This document shows positions 1 to 4,147 of a DNA stretch of 5,213 bases, one piece after another. The notes under the pieces were generated by a model, which made no database searches, had not been told where the DNA came from, and was given only the letters and a program-made list of their open reading frames with translations. A program made the position numbers and the translations under genes. Positions within the stretch are counted from its first letter, which is position 1; the number at the start of each line of letters is the position of its first letter. The DNA is from JAHEFX01 sp964614585 (lineage in GTDB: Bacteria; Actinomycetota; Acidimicrobiia; Spongiisociales; JAENVV01), in assembly GCA_964614585.1 (NCBI GenBank), contig CAZTLW010000149.1, positions 1 to 5,213 of the forward strand, given 5' to 3'.

Positions 1-293
1 CCCAGCGCCCGCTCGAGCACCTCGAGGGCGCCCGAGGCGACCTGCATCTGGTGCAGGGCGAGGGCCGGGACGATGATCCACAGTATCGTCGCGGCCGTGA
101 AGAGCGCCTCGGCCATGGCGCCGGCCGTGGCGGCGACGGCGCCGACCTCGTCGGTCAGGATCTCGCGGAACGGCCACCACGCCAACACGAGGGCGAGCCC
201 GAGCCCCGCCAGTCCCGCTCGGGCGGCCGACCAGCGCCGCCCGAGCATGAGGACGAGGATGAGGAGGATCGGGAGCGCTGCGAGGACCGCCAT
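1..293 (-). CDS. L-lactate permease (LctP/LldP) family transporter, N-terminal part
   Basis: Partial gene reading leftward off the window; only the first 97 residues are visible, of about 500-560 usual for the family. The protein is very hydrophobic. Residues 3-17 (VLAALPILLILVLML) form a first membrane segment, about 25-41 a second, and about 63-80 (including TILWIIVPALAL) a third. The N-terminal PILLILVLM, the ARAGLAGL stretch, and the WIIVPALALHQMQVASGALEVL block, where many relatives have WIIFGAL followed by SGAL, resemble the lactate/glycolate permease family, which imports 2-hydroxy-monocarboxylates across the inner membrane with protons. The ATG at 293-291 is the only possible start, because an in-frame TAG lies at 308-306 with no other start codon between. 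It is codirectional with the acyl-CoA dehydrogenase, 185 bases downstream of its stop. The family call is from memory of conserved blocks; with four-fifths of the protein missing, another multi-pass carrier is possible. Confidence 0.72.
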   Translation of the reverse strand, partial: MAVLAALPILLILVLMLGRRWSAARAGLAGLGLALVLAWWPFREILTDEVGAVAATAGAMAEALFTAATILWIIVPALALHQMQVASGALEVLERAL

Positions 294-308
294 GGTCGCC
301 GCAGGCTA
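294..308 (-). promoter_or_regulatory. Candidate -10 box (TAGCCT) for the lactate permease gene, near-leaderless
   Basis: On the minus strand TAGCCT (308 to 303) fits the actinobacterial -10 consensus TANNNT and ends nine bases before the ATG at 293. Transcription would begin within two or three bases of the start codon. This fits the lack of a convincing ribosome binding site in GCGGCGACC. The only -35-like sequence is TTCGAC (329 to 324), with a short 15-base spacer, so it is weak support. The TAG of the box is also the upstream in-frame stop. Confidence 0.4.
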
Positions 309-351
309 GGAAGGGCTCGGGCGGTCGAACGCGACGTGGCTCCCCCCTGCA

Positions 352-366
352 CTCCGCTTCGCTCCG
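352..366. repeat. Short CTYCG tandem, possible dispersed intergenic repeat
   Basis: The 15 bases read CTCCG-CTTCG-CTCCG, three consecutive five-base units differing at one position. It lies in the spacer between the dehydrogenase and permease genes, immediately beside C-tracts and a strong hairpin. Similar CTCCGCTTCGCTCCG strings occur, from memory, in non-coding DNA of other high-G+C bacteria. Only one copy is present here, so its status as a dispersed repeat is unproven. Confidence 0.35.
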
Positions 367-374
367 TGGGGCCC

Positions 375-394
375 ATCCCCCCTCCGGGGGGGAT
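375..394. other. Perfect 8-bp G/C hairpin with a four-base loop in the dehydrogenase-permease spacer
   Basis: ATCCCCCC (375-382) and GGGGGGAT (387-394) are exact reverse complements around the loop TCCG. Read as plus-strand RNA the loop is UCCG closed by C-G, a member of the very stable UNCG tetraloop class. Read in the direction of the flanking genes (minus) the loop is CGGA. A second C-tract, TCCCCCC at 341-347, could pair with the same G arm, giving a competing, longer fold. No T-run follows on either strand, so it is not a classical intrinsic terminator. It could be a processing or pausing element or part of a repeat. Confidence 0.5.
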
Positions 395-465
395 CTCCCA
401 AGACGATCAGCCGGTCTGGGGCGGTGTCGGGCCTGTCGCGCGATCCGACGCCCCGGAGAAGGGAA

Positions 466-492
466 GTCCCAAGCCGGGTCAGCCCTTGGGAC
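466..492 (-). terminator. Candidate terminator hairpin straddling the acyl-CoA dehydrogenase stop codon
   Basis: GTCCCAAG (466-473) and CTTGGGAC (485-492) are perfect 8-base inverted repeats separated by 11 bases that contain the TGA stop (481-479). On the minus-strand transcript the stem is followed by the pyrimidine tract TTCCCTTCTC, which is T-containing but not a clean U-run. This fits the loose intrinsic terminators of high-G+C actinobacteria and would separate the dehydrogenase from the permease. Another copy of TCCCAAG lies at 396-402. Function is inferred from structure only. Confidence 0.4.
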
Positions 493-1720
493 GCTTGCCG
501 AACATGACCCCGGCAATTCGGCGCAGCTGGATCTCGTCGGAGCCCTCCGTGATGCGATACCGCCGGTGGTGGCGGTAGATGTGCTCCACCTGTTCGTGGC
601 GCGAGTATCCCCACCCGCCCATCGTCTGCATCGCCCAGTCGGCGGCGTCGCAGGCCAACCGGTTGGCCCGGTAGTTGCACATCGCCACCCGGTCCGAGAC
701 CTCCAGTTGGCTTCGGTGGTCGAGCTCCCAGGCCGTGCGGCGCACGAGCGTCGACACGAGCTCCACTTCCGTCGCCAACTCCGCGAGAGGGAACTGGATC
801 GCCTGATTGGTCCACAGGGGCTTGCCGAACACGACCCGCTCCGAGGCGTAGGACACCGCTCGTCCGAGGCAGTAGCGAGCCGCCCCCACCGAGGACGCCG
901 CCTGCCGGATGCGGTTCTCGTGGACGAACATCTGGGCAACGGCGAGCCCTCGCCCCACGTCACCGAGGACGTCGGCCTCGCCCACCTCCACCCGATCGAG
1001 GGTCACGTCTGCGTGGTCGGTGGGCATGTTGAACGTCCAGAGGAACCGATCGACCGAGAACCCGTCGGCGTCGGTGGGCACGATGAAGCAGGTGATGCCC
1101 TCGGCCTGGCCCGGCTCGCCGGACGTGCGGGCGAAGACGAGGTCGTGGGTGGCCGTGTGTAGGCCCGTGTTCCAGCGCTTGCGACCCGAGATGGCCCAAC
1201 CTCCGTCGACCCGCTCGGCGGTGGTCTCCATCCAGGTCGCGTCGGAGCCATGGTCCGGTTCGGTGAGGCCGAATCCCATCCGCACCTCGCCGGTAATCAG
1301 GCCCTCGACGAACGCCGCCTGCTGGGCCTCGGTGCCGGCGGCGAGGAACATGTGGACGATGGGGAAGTTGCCCACCACCGACGACTCGTTCTGGAGGTCG
1401 TTGTGGAGCCCGTTGCCCTTCGACGCCAGGTGTTCGCGAATGATGGCCATGGCCAGGTTGGTCCCATCCGAGCCGCCGAGCGAGGACGGGAGCGCGTACC
1501 GCAGGAACCCGGCGGCATCGGCCCGTCGACGCATTTCGCCGAGGAGGTCCTCCCACTCGGGTCGAGGGATGCCGTCGCGGTCCCAGTCGGTGCGGGCATG
1601 CTCGCGCCGGTGGTCGAAGAACTGGGGGTGCTCGGCTTCCAGCGGGGCGATCTCGGACTCGATGAACCGGTCGAGGTCCTCGAGGGTGGCGGTGACGTCG
1701 GCGGGGATGGCGAAGTCCAT
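479..1720 (-). CDS. Acyl-CoA dehydrogenase family protein, ACAD10/11-like (LvaC-like)
   Basis: Complete 413-residue flavoprotein of the acyl-CoA dehydrogenase superfamily. It has an alpha-helical N-terminal domain (about 5-145), a beta domain with the FAD/substrate motif LTEPDHGSD (152-160) and SGRKRWNTG (178-186), and a C-terminal helical domain with FGKPL (298-302), QAIQFPLAEL (306-315), MGGWGYSRH (367-375) and HIYRHHRRYRITEGSDEIQ (380-398). Glu392 in TEGSDEIQ sits at the usual catalytic-base position. The HIYRHHRRYRITEGSDEIQ block is typical of ACAD10/ACAD11 and their bacterial relatives such as P. putida LvaC. Those proteins handle 4-phosphorylated acyl-CoAs and release phosphate to give an enoyl-CoA. 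The divergent LvaB- and LvaA-like genes 35 bases away support that role. The ATG at 1720 is the first start after the in-frame TAG at 1732-1730 and lies six bases after a -10-like TAGCGT, implying a leaderless message. Family membership is clear; substrate is inferred, and a conventional acyl-CoA dehydrogenase remains possible. Confidence 0.93.
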   Translation of the reverse strand: MDFAIPADVTATLEDLDRFIESEIAPLEAEHPQFFDHRREHARTDWDRDGIPRPEWEDLLGEMRRRADAAGFLRYALPSSLGGSDGTNLAMAIIREHLASKGNGLHNDLQNESSVVGNFPIVHMFLAAGTEAQQAAFVEGLITGEVRMGFGLTEPDHGSDATWMETTAERVDGGWAISGRKRWNTGLHTATHDLVFARTSGEPGQAEGITCFIVPTDADGFSVDRFLWTFNMPTDHADVTLDRVEVGEADVLGDVGRGLAVAQMFVHENRIRQAASSVGAARYCLGRAVSYASERVVFGKPLWTNQAIQFPLAELATEVELVSTLVRRTAWELDHRSQLEVSDRVAMCNYRANRLACDAADWAMQTMGGWGYSRHEQVEHIYRHHRRYRITEGSDEIQLRRIAGVMFGKRPKG

Positions 1721-1726
1721 CCCGGC

Positions 1727-1732
1727 ACGCTA
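1727..1732 (-). promoter_or_regulatory. -10 box (TAGCGT) for the acyl-CoA dehydrogenase gene, leaderless start
   Basis: The minus strand reads TAGCGT, then six bases GCCGGG, then ATG at 1720. This matches TANNNT at the distance that places the first transcribed base on or next to the start codon. No ribosome binding site could fit in such a leader. No TTGACA-like -35 is evident at 17-18 bases upstream (GGCGGC there), which is common for actinobacterial promoters. Confidence 0.5.
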
Positions 1733-1742
1733 CGTGAGGCCG

Positions 1743-1748
1743 TAGGGT
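1743..1748 (+). promoter_or_regulatory. -10 box (TAGGGT) for the DUF6285-kinase operon, leaderless GTG start
   Basis: TAGGGT is followed by seven bases (CGCCGCC) and then the GTG at 1756, the spacing expected for a leaderless transcript beginning at the start codon. There is no purine-rich ribosome binding site. The -35 position holds TCCCGG, which is not a recognisable consensus. Confidence 0.5.
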
Positions 1749-1755
1749 CGCCGCC

Positions 1756-2103
1756 GTGCAGGACCTGCCTCCCGCCGCCGACCTCCTGGGAGCGATCGCC
1801 GCCCTGCTCGGCGAGCGGGTGCTCGACGAGATCGACGACCCGGCCCTCGCCCACGAAGTGCGGGTGGCCGCCTCTCTCTGCGGCATCCTCGCCCGCGAGG
1901 CCGAACTCGACCAGGAGATCGAGCCGGCCCAACGACGGGCACTGGCGTCGGTGGTGGACGAGTCCGGGGCCACGTCCGACCTCGAGGCCCGGCTCGCCGC
2001 CGAGTTGCTCGAGGGTCGTCCGCTGGACGCCGAGGTGCTCCAGGCCCTCCGGTCACTGGTAGGCGGAAAGATCGACGTCGCCCGACCGGGCTACCGAGCG
2101 TGA
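1756..2103 (+). CDS. DUF6285 family protein, LvaB-like partner of the downstream kinase
   Basis: Complete 115-residue, mostly helical, acidic protein with no signal peptide or membrane segment. It shows the pattern of DUF6285: an N-terminal PPAADLLGAIAALL helix (5-18), then VLDEID (22-27), the strongest block HEVRVAASLCGILAREAEL (33-51), and a C-terminal LVGGKIDVARPGY (101-113). Members are almost always encoded next to an APH-fold phosphotransferase and an acyl-CoA dehydrogenase, as here. In P. putida the equivalent small protein LvaB is needed together with the kinase LvaA to phosphorylate 4-hydroxyacyl-CoA. A role as kinase subunit or activator is therefore inferred; no catalytic motif is visible. 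The GTG at 1756 is the first start codon after the in-frame TGA at 1735-1737. The TGA stop overlaps the next gene's GTG by four bases (GTGA), so translation of the two is probably coupled and their products made in fixed ratio. Confidence 0.85.
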   Translation: MQDLPPAADLLGAIAALLGERVLDEIDDPALAHEVRVAASLCGILAREAELDQEIEPAQRRALASVVDESGATSDLEARLAAELLEGRPLDAEVLQALRSLVGGKIDVARPGYRA

Positions 2104-3062
2104 TCGAGCTCGAAACCGCCCTCGCTGCGGTCACCGGGGGGCCTTGCGACGTCCGCCACGTCGAGCCCGTCACCGGCGGGGCCCAGCGGGACACGGCCTT
2201 CCTCGACGTCGTCGTCGACGGCCGGCCCCGGTCGTGGGTGCTGTCGGTGCAGCGAGCGAGGATCGGCGGGATCCCGCTGCCGGCCGAGGTGGCCTGCCTG
2301 CGGGCGGCCCGTGCCGCCGAGGTGCGCGCCCCGGTGGTCGTCGGAGCAACGGACGACCACTCCCTCCTCGGCGGCCCCTTCATGGTCACCGAGCGGTACC
2401 CCGGGGAGGCGATCGGCCGGCGTGTCCAACGGCTCGCCGATGGCGACGACGGGCTGGGGGAGCGGGTCGTGGCCGATCTCGGGCAGGACCTCGCCCGCCT
2501 CCACCGGGACGCCGCGCCGCCGGCGGGCCTCCAGCGCCTCGACGGCCCGGCCTACGCCGAGCGACTCCGGGACGAGTACGCCGAACTGCCGAGGCCATCG
2601 GCCACCGTCGCCGCCGGGCTGGCGTGGCTCGCCGACGACCCGCCGGCGATGGACGACCCGGTGCTGGTGCACGGCGACCTCCGCATCGGCAACGTGGTGG
2701 TGGACCCGACCGGCGTGACGGCCATCGTCGACTGGGAGTTGGCCCACCTCGGTGACCCGATGGAGGACCTCGCCTGGGCCTCGGTGCGCACCTGGCGGTA
2801 CGGGCGGACCCCCGAGGTGGGCGGCCTCGCCGGGCTCGAGGTGCTCGTGGCGGCGTACGAGGGGGCCGGCGGGACGTTCGACCGGGCCCGCTTCGAGTGG
2901 TGGCGCATCGCCCGCACCGTGTGGTGGTGTCTCGGGCTGGCCCGGCAGGCGGCCGCCTGGATGGACGGTCGCTCGGGGTCCCTGGTCCACGCCGCCAGCG
3001 GCCGGCGGGTCGCCGAGATCGAGTGGGACCTGCTCGACCTGCTCGACGATGCCGTCGGCTGA
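2100..3062 (+). CDS. Phosphotransferase family protein (APH fold), LvaA / ACAD10-11 kinase-domain-like
   Basis: Complete 320-residue cytosolic kinase of the aminoglycoside phosphotransferase/choline-kinase fold. The N-lobe runs to about residue 100 and carries the Gly-rich turn VTGGAQRDT (24-32), strand WVLSVQR (46-52) and helix PAEVACLRAA (61-70); FMVTERYPGEAI (94-105) follows as the hinge. The C-lobe has the Brenner-type catalytic loop VLVHGDLRIGN (188-198), with Asp193 as base and Asn198 as metal ligand. It also has IVDWE (209-213, metal ligand Asp211) and AHLGDPMEDLAW (215-226), typical of LvaA and the kinase domain of ACAD10/11 rather than of antibiotic kinases. The expected reaction is ATP-dependent phosphorylation of the 4-hydroxyl of a 4-hydroxyacyl-CoA, with the DUF6285 neighbour as partner. 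One oddity is that relatives usually read VLRR in the third strand where this has VLSV. The GTG start overlaps the preceding stop by four bases. The gene ends four bases before the assembly gap. The family is secure; the substrate is inferred from context. Confidence 0.9.
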   Translation: MIELETALAAVTGGPCDVRHVEPVTGGAQRDTAFLDVVVDGRPRSWVLSVQRARIGGIPLPAEVACLRAARAAEVRAPVVVGATDDHSLLGGPFMVTERYPGEAIGRRVQRLADGDDGLGERVVADLGQDLARLHRDAAPPAGLQRLDGPAYAERLRDEYAELPRPSATVAAGLAWLADDPPAMDDPVLVHGDLRIGNVVVDPTGVTAIVDWELAHLGDPMEDLAWASVRTWRYGRTPEVGGLAGLEVLVAAYEGAGGTFDRARFEWWRIARTVWWCLGLARQAAAWMDGRSGSLVHAASGRRVAEIEWDLLDLLDDAVG

Positions 3063-3066
3063 GGCC

Positions 3067-3166
3067 NNNNNNNNNNNNNNNNNNNNNNNNNNNNNNNNNN
3101 NNNNNNNNNNNNNNNNNNNNNNNNNNNNNNNNNNNNNNNNNNNNNNNNNNNNNNNNNNNNNNNNNN
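3067..3166. other. Assembly gap of 100 N
   Basis: Exactly 100 undetermined bases begin four bases after the kinase stop codon. A round 100 is a conventional placeholder for a gap of unknown length between scaffolded contigs. Further members of the kinase operon, or its terminator, may be missing here, and the distance to the right-hand genes is not known. Confidence 0.97.
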
Positions 3167-3169
3167 GAA

Positions 3170-3181
3170 CGCCGATCGGCG
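3170..3181. repeat. Perfect 12-base palindrome next to the gap
   Basis: CGCCGATCGGCG is its own reverse complement and begins three bases after the last N. It could be a regulator site upstream of the oxidoreductase gene or one end of a hairpin. High G+C makes short palindromes common, so this is only suggestive. Confidence 0.35.
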
Positions 3182-3214
3182 GGCCACGACGTCGGAGCCC
3201 CGGGCCGGGCCCCC

Positions 3215-3220
3215 TACGCT
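3215..3220 (+). promoter_or_regulatory. Weak candidate -10 box (TACGCT) for the oxidoreductase-PLP enzyme operon
   Basis: TACGCT fits TANNNT and would start transcription about 22 bases before the ATG at 3250, leaving room for the ribosome binding site seen there. No -35 match is evident. A promoter inside the gap is equally possible. Confidence 0.25.
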
Positions 3221-3236
3221 CGCTGGGCACGCGAGC
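3218..3236 (+). repeat. Inverted repeat in the leader of the oxidoreductase gene
   Basis: GCTCGC (3218-3223) and GCGAGC (3231-3236) are exact reverse complements around seven bases, TGGGCAC. The repeat overlaps the end of the candidate -10 box and ends three bases before the ribosome binding site. It could be an operator or a leader hairpin. No function is demonstrated. Confidence 0.35.
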
Positions 3237-3238
3237 AC

Positions 3239-3243
3239 GAGGA
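3239..3243 (+). promoter_or_regulatory. Ribosome binding site GAGGA for the LLM oxidoreductase
   Basis: GAGGA lies six bases before the ATG at 3250, good Shine-Dalgarno spacing. It supports this ATG even though the frame stays open upstream into the N run. It contrasts with the leaderless-looking starts in the left half of the window. Confidence 0.6.
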
Positions 3244-3249
3244 TCGATC

Positions 3250-4134
3250 ATGCAGGTGGGCCTCATCGCCCCGCAGGGCTGGAAGGGCGAGTACGACGGA
3301 TGGGACCCGGCCGAGGCCTGGGCCCGCACGGTCGAGCTCGCCAGGCACGCCGAGGCCACCGGGTTCGAGTCGCTGTGGGTCTTCGACCACTTCCACACCG
3401 TCCCCGAGCCCACCGACGAGATCACCTTCGAATCCTTCTCCCAACTGTCGGCACTGGCGATGGTGACCGACCGGGTCCGGATCGGGCACATGGTCGTGTG
3501 TACCGGCTTCCGCAACCCGGCGCTGACCGCCAAGCTCGCCTCCACCATCGACGTGATCAGCGGCGGCCGCTTCGAGCTCGGCATCGGCGCCGGCTGGAAG
3601 GAGGAGGAGTGGATCGCCTACGGCTACGGCTTCCCCTCCACCGGGGAGCGGCTCGACGCGCTGGGTGAGCACCTCGAGGTCATCACTCGGATGCTGGCGC
3701 CGGGGCGGGCGACCTGGGAGGGCGAGCTCGTGTCGGTGCAGGGGGCGATCAACGAGCCGCGCGGGCTCCAGGACCGCATCCCGGTCATCGTGGGCGGCAA
3801 CGGGCGGCGGCGCACCGCGGGGCTGGCGGTGCGCCACGCCGACGAACTGAACTTCGTCTTCCTCGGCCCCGACGAGGTGGCCGAGCGCATGGCCGAGGTG
3901 CGCGGCAAGTGCGTGGAGGCCGGCCGCGACCCGGAGTCACTGCGGTTCTCGGTGTACACGGCCGACGACCCGATGCAGGAGCCCGGGGAGGGGCGGATCG
4001 ACCTCATCCGTGGCTACGCCGAGATCGGCGTGGACCGGATCGTCTGCTTCCCGACGAAGTCGGCGCCGACGGTGGAAGCCCAGGATCGGTTCGCCGCCGA
4101 CTGTCGGTCCGCCGGCGTCGCACTGGGCACCTGA
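3250..4134 (+). CDS. LLM class F420-dependent oxidoreductase
   Basis: Complete 294-residue luciferase-like (bacterial luciferase/F420 TIM-barrel) protein. Strand one is MQVGLIAPQ; then come the helix VELARHAEATGFESLWVFDHFHT (28-50), VTDRVRIGHMVVCTGFRNPALTAKLASTIDVISGGRFELGIGAGW (72-116) and the characteristic EEEWIAYGYGFPSTGERLDALGEHLEVITRML (118-149). The C-terminal barrel strands include IPVIVGGNGRRRTAGLAVRHAD (177-198). The DHFHT, GIGAGW and GYGFPSTGER blocks match the Rv1855c-like subgroup, as far as memory allows. Such enzymes use the deazaflavin F420 for hydride transfer in the cytosol; the substrate is not predictable from sequence. The ATG is the only ATG/GTG/TTG in this frame between the gap and here, and it has a GAGGA site six bases upstream. 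The PLP-enzyme gene starts 13 bases after the stop, so the two are probably cotranscribed. FMN instead of F420 cannot be excluded for this superfamily. Confidence 0.92.
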   Translation: MQVGLIAPQGWKGEYDGWDPAEAWARTVELARHAEATGFESLWVFDHFHTVPEPTDEITFESFSQLSALAMVTDRVRIGHMVVCTGFRNPALTAKLASTIDVISGGRFELGIGAGWKEEEWIAYGYGFPSTGERLDALGEHLEVITRMLAPGRATWEGELVSVQGAINEPRGLQDRIPVIVGGNGRRRTAGLAVRHADELNFVFLGPDEVAERMAEVRGKCVEAGRDPESLRFSVYTADDPMQEPGEGRIDLIRGYAEIGVDRIVCFPTKSAPTVEAQDRFAADCRSAGVALGT

Positions 4135-4137
4135 GCC

Positions 4138-4142
4138 GGGGA
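4138..4142 (+). promoter_or_regulatory. Ribosome binding site GGGGA for the PLP-dependent enzyme
   Basis: GGGGA lies five bases before the ATG at 4148, within the 13-base spacer after the oxidoreductase stop. It supports this start and an operon with independent initiation rather than overlap coupling. Confidence 0.5.
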
Positions 4143-4147
4143 CGAAG

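Larger units (their letters stand above)
1727..1748. promoter_or_regulatory. Inverted repeat joining the two divergent -10 boxes, candidate operator
   Basis: CTACG (1730-1734) and CGTAG (1741-1745) are perfect inverted arms around TGAGGC. Including the outer bases, seven of eight pairs match between 1727-1734 and 1741-1748. The arms contain the TAGCGT box of the minus strand and the TAGGGT box of the plus strand, so a dimeric regulator bound here would control both directions. The symmetry may simply arise because two similar -10 boxes face away from each other. Confidence 0.4.

Noticed and set aside
155..376. Minus-strand open frame of 73 codons with an excellent Shine-Dalgarno-like GGAGGGGGG before its ATG
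   Set aside because: The purine tract is one arm of the hairpin at 375-394. The predicted protein is Arg/Ser-rich low-complexity sequence, and most of it overlaps the membrane-protein gene in another frame.
306..815. Minus-strand open frame of 169 codons overlapping the end of the dehydrogenase gene
   Set aside because: Composition rich in Arg, Gly and Pro is typical of out-of-frame high-G+C DNA, and it overlaps a gene with clear family motifs.
1..1720. Single operon of dehydrogenase and lactate permease
   Set aside because: A 185-base spacer, a hairpin at the dehydrogenase stop and a -10-like box directly before the permease start favour separate transcription, though read-through cannot be excluded.
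909..1745. Plus-strand open frame of 278 codons antisense to the dehydrogenase
   Set aside because: It is a Ser/Arg-rich shadow of the real coding strand with no recognisable domain; long antisense frames are expected at this G+C.
3018..3050. Tandem GACCTGCTC-like repeat near the kinase C-terminus
   Set aside because: It simply encodes the helical Asp-Leu-Leu-Asp-Leu-Leu-Asp-Asp end of the protein with the favoured high-G+C codons.
2100..3062. Aminoglycoside resistance kinase
   Set aside because: The fold is shared, but the HGDLRIGN and LAHLGDP blocks and the DUF6285 and acyl-CoA dehydrogenase neighbours point to the acyl-CoA hydroxyl kinase group.
2752..3249. Apparent long N-terminal extension of the oxidoreductase through the gap
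   Set aside because: It is an out-of-frame reading of the kinase joined through N. The family's natural N-terminus begins at the ATG at 3250, which has a ribosome binding site.
2091..3584. Minus-strand open frame of nearly 500 codons crossing the gap
   Set aside because: It stays open only because undetermined bases cannot contain a stop, and both flanks are antisense to the kinase and oxidoreductase genes.
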